NCBI GenBank assembly: GCA_030762175.1
Contig: CM060831.1
Coordinates: 143,243,501 to 143,307,500 of the forward strand
Length of the DNA stretch: 64,000 bases
DNA from: Metallyticus violacea
Lineage: Eukaryota; Arthropoda; Insecta; Mantodea; Metallyticidae
Reading direction: 5' to 3'
Positions within the stretch are counted from its first letter, which is position 1. Every line of letters starts with the position of its first letter. The notes beneath the pieces were generated by a model that was not told where the DNA came from, ran no database searches, and worked only from the letters and a program-made list of their open reading frames with translations. Both the position numbers and the translations under genes were made by a program. Below are positions 44,104 to 55,375 of this stretch, piece by piece.

Positions 44104-44177
<74 letters not shown>

Positions 44178-44187
44178 TAGAGTAGTT

Positions 44188-44221
<34 letters not shown>

Positions 44222-44256
44222 GAGGAGGAGGAGGAGGAGGAGGAGTGGGAGGAGGA
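44104..44256 (+). repeat. compound (AGT)n-(GGA)n microsatellite
   Basis: About 35 AGT units with one phase-shifting interruption near 44174-44190, followed by a GGA-rich run to 44256. The Ser-rich and Leu-rich frames are its translation products in silico, not genes. Confidence 0.95.
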
Positions 44257-45599
44257 GTGCATTTATTTGCAAAATATATTTTTATAAATCTAACTTATCC
44301 ATGTCGCACGGGTCCTGGGATGGTACGAGCTTTCCCAATACATTGCTCTTAAGAGGAAATCAATATATACAACAATTAAATGAATAAACGAATAATATAC
44401 ATAATAATAGAAAAAAATTAATTACTTAAATAAAATAAACAGAAAAGAGAACAGTGCAAAAGCAAATAACTTATACTTGTATAAATAATTGCACAAATCT
44501 AGTGATTCATGTTCCCCTATCCCGGTTATCAACCTCTTTCTATCAGAGCTGTCTCACTTTATTTAAAACATTTACTACTCCCTCCTCCTCTTTCCTATCT
44601 GCCAGCAAAGTCCAGTATTGCCGCTGCGCTCTCTCCCAAAAACGGGGCCGGTAGGTATCTCTTCCTCCATTCTCCCGTCCCCTTGCAGTACGCCAGAATA
44701 TGTTTCCACGATGCTTTGCACATATAAGGCAATCTCGTACCCTCTCTGTCTGCTGCTTTAGTCATGCGCAACGCGCTTGACCTAAACCAGACTCTGCAAT
44801 CAGGAATAACCTATAACTGACTATGACTTTGGTGCTGCTTTTTTTTTTTTTTCTTTTTTTTCCGAACTTGAGAAATTTTCCAGAAGCACTATTCTAAAAA
44901 ATATGCGACACAAATTACGTATAGTAAAATTAGCAATTTATTTTAAAATGTTTGCACGTTTTATTTTAGTAAAATAATGTAATAAACTGACAATATTACA
45001 GTTGCTTTGCCCTATTATCACTTTTGACTTTAGAAAGTTCCTCAACAATTTTGAATGACTTTATCATTTTATTCTTGTCTTATGAATTCCATTTGAAAAT
45101 TTTCTCTTCAAGATTACTTCAAAGTAATATTAAGAAAAAGAAGCTAAACAAACACAACTTTTAAAACATACTAATCGCCTTTTCTATCAAACATATAGAA
45201 AACAAAACGCAGAAACAATTATAACTCGAGAGTTTCTCATTTTCACCGTGGCTCACGCCTACTTATATTAAATACGTGTAACTATGTGAGAGAGTGACAC
45301 AATTTCACTTTTTGTCATATACGCTACTGTTTACCTGTAATGTTTTGACTGTTGCCTTAGTTGGTTACGCCGTACGTGAGCAAAGTCACGACAGTGCTCA
45401 AGAACATCTGCTGGCTCAATGAACGGCTGTTGACCCCAACCCAGTTTGTAAAATGAAAGCATGCAGTGAACGCGACCCATTTATAGCCGAGCGTAAGGAT
45501 AGGATGATACAATGTAAGTTGGGTGTTTCCAAAGCTTGACACTACTCAACGCCTACACCATAACCTGCATACGTTAGGCTTAGTAATGCCAGCATTTGT
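44257..45599. other. no gene supported
   Basis: GC-moderate at 44500-44800, with T/C-rich runs (44840-44862), then AT-rich. The frames at 44454-44727 have no motif. 45357-45542 on the minus strand is open but unrecognised. Confidence 0.45.
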
Positions 45600-46437
45600 A
45601 GTTAATACAATGGGAGTTCTAAAAGCTTTCTGCTGACCAAGAATTAGTCCAACGACTTTACAACTTTTTAATATCCTCAGTAAAATAAGATTTTTTTTTT
45701 CCAACTGTGAAAATAGCACGTGTCTCAGGTTCAGCTGCATCGTTTAATCTTTGTCCATCCACTCATTTATTTTGGTTTGGGAACAAAAAGTAAACGATGG
45801 GTGGCAAATTCGGCGAATATGGCGAATGTGAATATACTTGGCACCGAAGTTCATGCAGTTTTACAATAAAAATCCCTGCCGTGTGTGAAGGCGCATTATC
45901 GTGATAACTTTCTTTTTCGCAATGTGTAAACGACTAGCCTGAATAGCATACTTTAATTGGTCCAGTAGTGAAATTGGTTGATTTGGTTAATTTACGGACG
46001 CTCTTTAACATCGCAGGTTATCAGCGTCCCATTCAATTCAGGGCGTGAAAAGGCCGACCAATTTTGCTCAGAGGCCTATTTTTTCGGGCTTGAGGTTCTT
46101 TTTCGTGCCGTAACTTACGACACGGGACCCACGGCTTTACTTCCCTTCCGAAGGAAGCCATTAGGATTTTTACGCCTGAAAAAATCCATCGAACCTGACC
46201 GTATTTGAACCCGCGATCTTGGGTTTAGAAGGCAAGTATGGTTACCACTACACCACCAGGACCGACCCAGTAGTGAAAGCTAATACTCCCCGGTGATGGT
46301 TCTGCCCTTCTGAAAGTAGTCTGCGAGTACTGCACCATGAGAATTCCAGAAAACCATAGCCATAACTGCTTTTGCTTTCTTTGGCGCGCTTTCAGCTGTT
46401 GCCATCCACTCTTTGTACTGCTCCTTCGTCTCTGGTA
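45600..46437 (-). mobile_element. mariner relic (D,D34D type) with nested SINE
   Basis: From 46437 downward on the minus strand: ETKEQYKEWMATAESAPKKA, MAMVFWNSHGAVLADYFQKG and RTITGEY precede the SINE. After it come HDNAPSHTAGIFIVKLHELR, SHSPYSPNLPP and, in another frame, SYFTEDIKKL. This is a classic mariner: second catalytic Asp in HDNAPSH, third block SPYSPNL with the Asp lost (PNL for PDL). Stops and frame changes are present. The N-terminal domain is absent: the 5' side is cut at a SINE C fragment (46438). Confidence 0.85.
45974..46266 (-). mobile_element. SINE family A, full length, 12-bp target duplication, inside mariner
   Basis: Perfect flanks ccagtagtgaaa at 45962-45973 and 46267-46278 lie within mariner coding sequence (equivalent to the TITGEY..LLDQL region). 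Head with box A and box B, and the full body. One small deletion is visible (gccattaggattt for gccatacttaggattt). This is the clearest proof that family A retroposes into unrelated targets. Confidence 0.93.
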
Positions 46438-46490
46438 GCGCCGGGGCAGAAGCTACCACCACATCGCGCCAGCACATCTCGCCCTAACGG
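46438..46490 (-). mobile_element. SINE-like family C fragment
   Basis: gcgccggggcagaagctacc and cgcgccagcacatctcgcc parallel 16308-16372 in the same orientation. It forms the first residues of an apparent 65-codon frame with the mariner, which is therefore chimeric. Confidence 0.6.
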
Positions 46491-46722
46491 ATAGCACAAA
46501 TCGTTAAATATCTAGATGATGATTTTGTGTTGAAGCATGCTCAGATACAGGGGAGGCATTAATAGTATTGCGGCCATTTTACTTCGAAACGAAGAGGAAA
46601 ATCAAAAAAATGCTTTCAGACAAAATTTGAAAGGAAGGGTAACATAAGATAATGACCTTAACTCGTCCTTGCAATGTTATTCTCAAGGGCATTTCAAGGT
46701 CAATTTTTAATTCAGTAAATAC

Positions 46723-47960
46723 TCAAAAGTATGACATTAACTTCAATGCTTCAGAAGATCGACGAACACGTCTCAACATTTCTTCGCTGATTCTTCCACA
46801 GACATTCCTAATTTGTTGACGTGGTTTACCAGGTATAGTTAATATGTCTTCATAAACTTTATATTTAATGTATCCCCATAAGAAAAAGTCCGGAGAAGTG
46901 AAATAGGGGAACAGGCAGGCCTATAGTCAGGTCCTCAGCGTCCTATCCATAGACCAGGATATTCTCTATTTAATATTTCTCCAGCTACAACTGAGTAATA
47001 AGGTGGACAACCATCGTTTGATATCAAATTGCAGCCCGGTCCACAAGGAGCACGTCTTCAAGCAACACTGGAAGTTCTTGGTTCAAAAAAGTTTGTATTT
47101 CTGCCCATTCATTTTACTTTCAATGAAGTATGGTCCAATTATACGAAATCCCAAAATGCCACAACAAACGTGCTCTATTGCCTCTGATGCTCTAATTGCC
47201 GTACCCATCTTGGATTTTCCACTGCCCAATAATGCATATTATGTCGGTTCACTTGAGCATGATTGGTGAATGTCGCCTCATCAGAAAATAAAATGTTGGA
47301 ATATTTACAATTTTGAATTTGTAGTAGAGGCCATTGGTAAATTCAACACGCTTCTAAAAAAAATATCCTTTCCTAAGTTATCATTTCATCTCATGTATCA
47401 TCAGTGTCCACCGCCTGTGGTGCCTCAGTAGTGAAAACGGGCGTTAAACACTATTAAAAAAAAACGCTTCTGAAAATCATTCCCATGAAGGGCTTGTTGT
47501 GGGCTAATGGGATATGGATAGTATTTGTGACGCTGAAGTATTCGAAGAACACTCCTTTGAGAGATTCCCGAATCACATTCCAGTTGATGGAAACTTGCAT
47601 GAGGATTAGCGGTAACTACAGAAATTACAGCGACTTCCGAATTTTCCCCAGTAGCATTTCTCATTTGATGATGTTTTCTTGATGACATCTCCCTTTTCGG
47701 AGAATAATTTCGCAAGTCGTTGAATATTTCTAACAGAGAGCTGCCTCCTTTCAGGATATCATCTCCGTATTAGTTGCAAGCTACTCTAGCGTTCTTATGA
47801 GCTTTGCCATAATTGTAAACATATCGATCCTTTCATTGATCGTGTACCGAATCATATTACAAAACGAAGTGGAACTGGTTGAAAATAATGTCCTTTTAGA
47901 TTTGAATTGACAATGATGAGCACTCATTTGTGTACCGATGTAAACAAACTGCGTATAAAC
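46723..47960 (-). pseudogene. DDE transposase of the long-TIR element, inactivated
   Basis: Order on the minus strand: YTINERIDMFTIMAKL (N-terminal helix-turn-helix); RNYSPKREMSSRKHHQMRNA; ECDSGISQRSVLRILQRHKY (second helix-turn-helix) then HGNDFQKR; the SINE B insertion; FSDEATFTNHAQVNRHNMHY (first catalytic Asp kept) and WAVENPRW; broken middle with LEDVLLVDRAAI; then an open 66-codon tail with FTSPDFFLWGYIKYKVYEDI (third Asp kept) ending at 46723. Frameshifts lie between these blocks, and the second Asp region is frame-broken. Lesions other than the SINE are few for an element of this size. Confidence 0.8.
47356..47463 (+). mobile_element. SINE family B, 5'-truncated, with 8-bp target duplication
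   Basis: Only the 3' part of the family remains: tcctttcctaagttatcatt, catctcatgtatcatcagtg, tccaccgcctgtggtgcctc and a tail of aaacactattaaaaaaaa. Flanks acgcttct at 47348-47355 and 47464-47471 are identical. 5' truncation with target duplication is the signature of incomplete target-primed reverse transcription. Confidence 0.88.
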
Positions 47961-48637
47961 AATTGAATTTCCTTCATAGCAACAACAAAACAAAAGAGAG
48001 AGAAGAGAAAGTATGTGAATAATATTTGCTGTCTTATTTGTCCAATATCACATCATCTATCACCCTTACCTGATAGACGTACTAGAACTTTTATACTGAA
48101 AATTAAATGCTCTTTCCATTCCCAGGGAAAAAATACACCATTCCATTTGAAAAAAAACATTTAACCTTGAAATGACCTTGAGCATGACATTTCAAAAACG
48201 AGTTAATGCCATTATGTTATGTTCCGCTAAGACCACTTCCAATTTTATCTTAAGCATTTTTTGATTTTCTTCTTCGTTTCGGAGTAAAATGGCCGCGACA
48301 CTGTAAATGCCTCACTCTGTAATGACTTGAAGGTAAAGAAAAATAATCAACGAGCCTCAAACTCGATAATAATGATCCGCGTTTACTTGAAGCCAGTTTC
48401 AAAGAGGCATGCGCCACAACTTTGTTCATTATTGTGTGGAATGATTTTGAGCGGAAGCTTTATTAGTTAGTGATGCACTGAACATTTGGGAACTTAATAT
48501 CATAATTTGGAACTTTTAACAACAGACGAAGATTTGTCTTTCCCAATTTGCTTTCATAAAAACTCCCTACAATTTCTAAAATTATTGGTGTTGCTCACTT
48601 ACATACATTTTAATCAAAAATAAGTGCCTAACTATAA

Positions 48638-49480
48638 TACCGTGCGATCAGTCAAGTTTTTCCCCGAAGTGTTTTGTCTATGGGCGAGTGCGCCGCTCGT
48701 TAGCCGATTAGCCTACCCGCCGAGTCTCGGTGATTAGCGGGAAGGTAAAACAATAAAACTAACTAACCATACAATACACAAGCCAATTTAAGAGGCTCAC
48801 TGCTTACCAAATTATCAAATGAGGCGTTGAAACCGCCCACCTTCTTTCTCCACACATTTTTGGCATATCTTTAGGAAATTATTCATCACTTTTTGTAGTT
48901 CTTTTTGAGAAATCCGGACAATTTCTTGACGAATATTATCTTTGAGTTCTTGTAAGGTGTGAAGGCTCGTCTTGTAAATGGATTTGTTTTTTAATTTACC
49001 CCAGAGATGATAATCGCAGGCTGCTAAATTTAGTAGCCTTTTGCAAAGACCCATTATGATGTTCCCACATGTTGTGCAAAGGACGAAGAGATTTTCTAAA
49101 TGATTACCAATGTCATTTAATCTACACTCCCAGTTCATGTAATCTATTATACGGATCTGGAACGAGATACCCGCGTATCTCGCTTGAAACAGTCTTCTAA
49201 CTTCATGAGCTGACTGAGTTAATAAATATGAATCAAACATAAAGATACGCGTGCCGTTGTAAATAATTCACGAGACATAATACACTTTAAGTATTTTGTC
49301 GGATTAAAAACGAACAACAGAACACACACCCAGGAACAGCTGCGCTATGACTGCGAAAATAAGAAAGGTCAACAAGTAAGCAAGCAGGTTTGCTACCCTC
49401 TGCACTGCAGTAAAACGAGTGGAGGCTCGGCAATAGGAAAAACCGCGCGCCGCGGGAGAAGCATCACTGATCACACTGTA
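48638..49480 (-). mobile_element. Tc1/mariner-type relic, same family as 18515-19380
   Basis: TA-flanked. Left end taccgtgcgatcagtcaag; right end, inverted, tacagtgtgatcagtgatg. About 0.84 kb. A minus-strand frame of 141 codons (49240-48815) starts MFDSYLLTQSAHEVRRLFQA (N-terminal DNA-binding region, as in the sibling) and ends AACDYHLWGKLKNKSIYKTS and MNNFLKICQKCVEKEGGRF. The catalytic core between these is missing. The frame remains open across the junction. Confidence 0.82.
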
Positions 49481-50448
49481 CTATCCTACAGAATTTTAAA
49501 TTTCAATTATATACACATTATGACATAATATCCTATAATTTTGATAGCTCTGTAGTACAGCTCAGGAGGCATTCTGAATAATTTAAACTAATTTTGGAGA
49601 TATGGCACTCGAATTGAATACAGTACCATAGGTTTTTGTAAAACGCTAGCTTTTATTGAATTTCGTTGAAGGTTTATGTTCTGGGTAACGGTTCTCTAGC
49701 TTGTTCTTCCAAAGCAAATGCTGGACACGCGCCATCTGGGCTTAACATTTGCATGAAGGTCGGCTGGGTGGATGAAATAACACTCATGTATATTTTAAGC
49801 TTGACAGTTTGCCGACAGCAGCCTAACAGATGTAACGGCACATTTGTGGGCGTGTATCGCTTTTGCATGATAAATCTCATATACTCATTGACATATCCCA
49901 CCCAGCTGCATCCACGAGTTTTAAAATGATTTTCGTGTTGCTTTCGTTAGGGCAATTAAGTTTCGGATTTCATTTTTTTAAAATTACGCTGACTTTTAAA
50001 AATAATTTTATGTTTCAAGACTTTACGGTCTAAAATGATTGACAGTGCAGTTATTTTTGCATCTTTTCCTTTTTTTATGGAGCCGTTCATGATTTGCAAT
50101 TTAGGAGGAACGTTCTTCCAAATGCATATACTTTTAAATTTCGATAATTTTTATATTTCTGCAACGTTAGAAAATGTGGTTTATTTGATAATTTATTTTT
50201 TCGTAAATGGCAAAAATATCATTTGAAGCTACTACATTATTTCGTTTTGTGAACAAAGCCTTAACTTTGTAGTTCTATACATTTGTGGCTATTCAGATAA
50301 ATGTCTGAAATAACTCTATACCGAGCAGACATTGAAGATTTTTGCTGAGAATGGCCTGTCAACATCAAAAGTGTACCTAAGGAAAGCAACTCTAAAGAAA
50401 ACAGTACTGTTGATTATATCTCGAGTAAAAAGAGGCCTTAAACGTTCA
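49481..50448. other. no gene seen
   Basis: Two overlapping frames at 49666-49929 (one per strand) cover a slightly GC-richer patch without recognisable motifs. The rest is AT-rich. The last 11 bases are the left target duplication of the next SINE. Confidence 0.45.
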
Positions 50449-50734
50449 TTTTTTATTGATTTATTTATGGGCGCTCTTTAACATCTCAGGTCATCAGCGT
50501 CCCATTCAACTCAGGGCGTGAAATGGTCGATAAATTTTGCTCAGAGGCCTCTTCTTTCAGGCTTGAGGTTCTTTTTCGTGCCGTAAATGTACGACACGGG
50601 ACCCACGGCTTTTACTTCCCTTCCGAAGGAAGCCATACTTACAATTTTTACGCCCGAAAAAATTCATCGATTCGAACCCGCGGTGTTGGGTTTAGGAGGC
50701 AAGCATGATAACCACTACACCACCAGGACCGATT
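50449..50734 (-). mobile_element. SINE family A, full length, 11-bp target duplication
   Basis: Flanks ttaaacgttca at 50438-50448 and 50735-50745 are identical. Body blocks are nearly consensus (gctcagaggcctcttctttc; gtgccgtaaatgtacgacac; cttcccttccgaaggaagcc). The head has box A (accactacaccaccagg complement). A short deletion removes the ccctggccgg segment before box B. Confidence 0.92.
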
Positions 50735-50885
50735 TTAAACGTTCAGATCAGTAAGCTAAAATATGATTTCTTTTTCTTAAAAGTTTTCTTATTACCTTCA
50801 TCAAGAATGCTACTGTCCTCGACTTCATCAATTTTGTATATCATTTATGATCGTCTTACCTGCTTCTTTTAGCCTCAAATACACT

Positions 50886-50978
50886 AATATTTCTTTTTCT
50901 TTTCTTTCTTTTTCTTTCTTTCTTTCTTTCTTTCTTTCTTTTTTCTTTTCTTTTTTTTTTTTTTTTTTTTTTTTTTTG
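50886..50978 (+). repeat. polypyrimidine tract, (TTTC)n and poly-T
   Basis: About 90 bp of almost pure T/C, with a (TTTC)n core and a terminal T-run. The complementary Lys/Arg-rich frame is not a gene. Confidence 0.9.
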
Positions 50979-53139
50979 TGTGTATACTAACACTGGTAAC
51001 CTTGATATAAACACGACGGAGAAAAACAAGCGAAAGTTATAGGCCGTAAACTCCAATAAACAGTTCACTTCTATGTTCTTGTGATCAATGTGTGGATTCT
51101 ATTCATCTCATATTTACATTATCCATCGGTAAATAAAAGTGACATCAAAGTTTACAAGTGGCTATTACGACAATTTGTTTACGCACTGCTGACCGTTGAA
51201 CCCATCACATTGTTTGCTTTCAGAAAGAGACTACCAACAGCTAACATGAAAGTTCCCTAATAAATTCCCAGAAATTTCCTAAACACAATCTGATGGCATT
51301 CTGTTATGCACGTCAGATGGCAATTAACAGCACCTCAGTTCAAATGGTTTAAAACTGGAAGGAAAAGTGTTTATTGAATTTTGTTGATGAATATAATTGA
51401 AACTGCGCTTTAAATAGGCTATGTTTTAGTTTTTTATCCTTTTAATTTGTTTATTATTAGTACTTAATTTTATACCGACTAAGATTGAATTGTGTTTCAT
51501 TCTTTACTTTATTCTGTAACTAAATTCCCTTAAAGGACATGGGATTAAAATTCTAATTTCTCTAAAAAAAATATAATATTTATATAATTGTTTTCATATA
51601 AATTATTTTATTAAATTAATTTTCAAAATAGTATCAATGTTCAAAAGCTTCGCTGCTCCAGTAATATTGAAGCAAATAAATACTTTTATTTTTTTCTCAT
51701 TTATTATTATTATTATTATTATTATTAGAAGTATTTATTTTATGACAATAACATAGTTTGCAGAGATATTACTCTTATTACCCTGAATAATTTTTGTAAA
51801 AAAAACTAGCTATTTTTACAATTTAAAAAAAGGTTGCAGAAACTAATAAATATGAAACAAAAACAATAACTAGATTTGTTAGCACATCTCAGCAGAGCAT
51901 GAATGAAAATTTTCACTAAAGTTGCGCCAAAGTGAGACACCAGTGATATTTTCTATATTGATAAAGGTGTATTTGAGAAAAATTGAATTGTCTTTAAACA
52001 TGCATATAATTAACTACAGGTTAACTCTGACCTGAAAATTGTCATTCTAAATTGAGTTTACATATTCATGTATAAGTGAAAATAACAAGAAAGAGTGCAG
52101 TAACTGACAGTAAATACACATGGAATACGCAGCTATACAGGAAAAAAAATGTTTTGGAACTAAGTCGTATAATATTCATTTATTTGGTAGTTGCATTGAA
52201 ATGCACCATATATCTATGCGGCCCCTTACTATATAGCAACACAATGCAAATCAGACCTGGTTGCAAAAATAATGACGAAAAAAATGTAAAATTTCAGAAT
52301 ACATAAATTAATACCAAGAAGTAGGCATGGTGATGCATACTGGCCATCTAAGGCAGTGCGCATCTAACATTTAAATTGTACTGTAGCTTTAAAATGGCAG
52401 AAAATGAACAAAATTTATCCATTTGATTCATAATGCTCATAGATACATAGATAATTTTGTTATTTTTAGCGAAAAATTCAGTCCCCATGTTCCTTATTAA
52501 TAGAAAACAATGTCAATATTTGTTGTTAAATTCTATTTGTTTTTACCCCAACATTTTTCTTCTCCCCAAAAATCTCCTAAATATTTCAATCCTTCGTTAT
52601 GGATTTTAAACATTTTCTCTTTGAATGAGTTATGCGCATGCGCAAATCAAAGGCATGAGATGGGGTATCTTTTTCCAGCTTGAGCATTTTCCTTGTCATC
52701 ATGCATTCTGTTTCTCAGAGCGAAGACAAGGATAAAAAATAAGTGTAAATCTGGCAATTTCATTCTAAAGCAATTTGTCTTGGCCACTTGCTGCAAGACT
52801 CGCGTACTGGATTACATAAGTAAATTATTTGAGAGCTTCAGCATGCCCTCTAAGGCGTAATATTACGAAACATAAGCAGTGATTTAAAACAAAAGCCTAT
52901 CTGAAAGTGAAGAACCATGCATACACCAATGATCGAGCTTAGATACAAGTATTTTCGTCTGTCCAAGGTTGGCTACACCCAGAACATCTTTAGATGAATC
53001 AGTTAGCCTTTGCTTCATAACCAGTCAATGGAAAATTGGACTCGACGGCGTTGGATGGGCTATTGACCTTAAAAGTAACAGAGCGCGGTAAGGTTGGGCG
53101 ACTTTAGTACAGCGAAGGGGAACTTGAGAAGAGTAGTTT
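50979..53139. other. AT-rich; two weak terminal-exon candidates
   Basis: At 51224 an acceptor (cacattgtttgctttcag) is followed by KETTNS and a stop, with AATAAA at 51259. At 52719 an acceptor (gcattctgtttctcag) is followed by SEDKDKK and a stop. Either could be an alternative last exon of a + strand gene, but such short open tails are expected by chance. An (ATT)n run lies at about 51702-51726. Otherwise nothing. Confidence 0.3.
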
Positions 53140-53402
53140 TGTTGTTGAATTGTTTTATTTACGGACACTCTTTAACATCACATGTCACCAGCGTCCCATT
53201 CAATTCAGGGCGTGAAACGGCCGACAAATTTTGCTCAGAGGTCTCATCTTTCAGGCTTGAGGTTCTTTATCGTGCCGTAAATGCACAACACTGGACCCAC
53301 GGCTTTACTTCCCTTCCGAAAGAAGCCATACTAAGGATTTTTACACCCGAAAAAATCCATTGATTCTAGCCGGGATTGAACCTGTAATCTTGGGTTTAGG
53401 GG
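53140..53402 (-). mobile_element. SINE family A, head-truncated
   Basis: Minus-strand copy with the tail block ttatttacggacactcttta, body intact, and box-B-like ggattgaacctgtaatcttg. It stops at gggtttagggg without box A. The flanks gaagagtag and gaaaagagtaag may be relics of a target duplication. Confidence 0.82.
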
Positions 53403-53599
53403 TGAAAAGAGTAAGGAAAATATAGTTAAAACATAAAGGGAAAGAATAGGAAGGAAAGACGTGGGAGAAAGAGGAAAAAGCGCAAACTATCGTTGATTTG
53501 ATAGTAAATAAATTTCAAGATGTCCTGGTAAAAACCACTAACGCCCTTGCCTCTTTCACAGATTTCATTAAACTTTTGTTAATCCCCGAAACAAACTAA

Positions 53600-54060
53600 T
53601 TTATTGTAACTTATCGAATTATTATATGTACCAATCTGCTTTTCTACCCCTCTTGGGGCTAACAGATTGTCAAAGTAAGAAAATGGTACACTTAGTCATG
53701 GTTAAGTTCAATTTTAATCCTACGACAAAGCCTTTTACTCATTACTCAATAGCAAGGAGATACATAACTGAATCTAATGATGAACTTTCTGAAACCGTTA
53801 CGGAGCACAGAGCTGTGAACATGAACAGGAAGCTTTCCTTCAAAACATTACGATAGTAGACGAAAACGTGGACGCACCATTATGAACCGGACATGAAACG
53901 ACAATTCATGAAATATTGGCATAAATACTTGCCACAAAAAATGGCATAATGATCAAAGGTTTTAGCTCGTAAATTCATGACAAAATTATTTTGAAACGCA
54001 TCCAAGAAAGACATCGCTGCATCGAAAGAAGTTAAGAGTGCTGTTTGAAAAGCCTTCACG
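53600..54060 (+). mobile_element. mariner relic, inverted sibling of 57340-57910
   Basis: On + the text WTHHYEPDMKRQFMKYWHK matches the region after the first catalytic Asp of mariners (family form WVHHY.PE.KRQS.EW). It is followed by LARKFM. The upstream part (NMNRKLSFKTLR) is weakly similar to the preceding region. About 260 bp are nearly collinear with the reverse complement of 57640-57900. Stops are present. Confidence 0.6.
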
Positions 54061-54759
54061 AAACTTGTTCATCGTTGAGTTCACCCTATGTTACAAATTC
54101 CATATTATTTTTGGACAGTATCAAACAAATATTTTTGATAATGTAAAATCTAACAGTACAGTAGAACTTTCAAATATTTGTTGCTTGTTAAACAACTGTT
54201 AATTTATCTTATTTGCTAAACATTTTTACGTTCCACCCGGCAGTAGCTCCCGTAGCATCAATGGTACGCGTGCCATAGCTTGAACCACTATGTTAGAGCA
54301 TACTTTTGTGGAAAACGACTCAAATGTATATAACGCGTTCCCACAACATAAACAATATGAATGTATCACTCCGCGGTGCTTGGATCCAATTGGCTAAATT
54401 AGTGCTACAAACAGCTTATGCAACGTATTCAATTGTTTATTATGAATTCTGTTTACAAACTTCATTAATAAACAGTTTGCACGATAATCTTGTCCCCACT
54501 TTTCAACGAATTTCCTTGAATAGTATTTTACAATATTAGCAGAACCAGCATATGCTTCAGTCTTGACGCCTCTTTGCCTCGCAACTGATTGCATTGTACA
54601 CAGAGCAGCATATGCGTAAATTACTAACAATTAAAATGCATAATAAAGCATTAATAACGACTGGTATATCTCAAGATTATTACAGTATTCACTAATATGG
54701 TTATGTCAATGAAAGCTGGCCCTTATTAAAGTTTAAACTGTAATTTCCTTTAATGACTA

Positions 54760-55139
54760 CTATGCTGTAACATCACAGAGGTAAGCCGCCTGCAAGAGCT
54801 GATATTTATACGACTTCATACATAGCCACTTACGTATAGTGTTTTCAAAACTGCCGTGCGTGGTACTTGCAACGGGCGGGACGATCAACGAACTGATTTT
54901 TTCGGACTTTTCATGAATGCCTCTCTCACACATCTATAACACTCGTACATTTGTAGAATTCGCGCTCTTCGTCAGAAGTCGCCATCTTTACAAATACGGC
55001 GAATTCGGAAACTACGAGCATTGGCGGTAAAATTAATTTGAGTTCCTCTTTAATATGACATATATACGAAAGTTGTGTCATTTGTAGTTTTTGTGTAACA
55101 AATTAAGAAAAATGTTACTGCATTTTAGGGACACTCTGT
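54760..55139 (-). mobile_element. Tc1/mariner-type 5'-end relic
   Basis: The right terminus, read inward, is tacagagtgtccctaaaatg (TA at 55138-55139). About 110 bp inside, the minus strand has MATSDEEREFYKC and later KWLCMKSYKYQLLQA. The latter is the end of the second helix-turn-helix of a common insect lineage (form KRLRMKPYKLQLLQAL). No catalytic domain follows; the 54230-54760 segment is unrecognised. Confidence 0.6.
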
Positions 55140-55375
55140 ATTTAGAATAGAAGTAACATCGAACAGATACGATCGATTTCCTCTTGCATAGTAAACATCA
55201 CATACCATGCACGGATATATTTATATGCCGATATAGCCTTTCCGTATTTTGCTCAAAAGGTCACTGAGCTATAGTTATTGATTTAGTCGCATACTTGAAA
55301 TGTCTTCTTTAGTGCTGTGGCCATCAATTTCACAAAACAGCATTTGGAGATGAATGAATCAAACTATAAGTATAT
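55140..55375. other. no gene seen
   Basis: AT-rich spacer between a transposon terminus and a SINE. Confidence 0.5.

Larger units (their letters stand above)
46546..48321 (-). mobile_element. Tc1/mariner-type element with long (~155 bp) terminal inverted repeats
   Basis: TA at 46546-46547 and 48320-48321. The termini match over about 155 bp when inverted: caggggaggcattaa/cagagtgaggcattt, then gcggccattttact and cgaaacgaag, later cattaactcg-like and catttcaaggt blocks. The element is about 1.77 kb, including a 5'-truncated SINE B (47356-47463). Mariners usually have about 30-bp TIRs; long TIRs are known for some Tc1-like groups. The internal transposase is broken but all regions are represented. 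Confidence 0.85.

Noticed and set aside
44080..44352. Ser/Val/Gly-rich protein
   Set aside because: Translation of the (AGT)n-(GGA)n microsatellite.
46280..46477. 65-codon ORF starting MCWRDVV
   Set aside because: It begins in a SINE C fragment and continues in mariner coding remnants; not a host gene.
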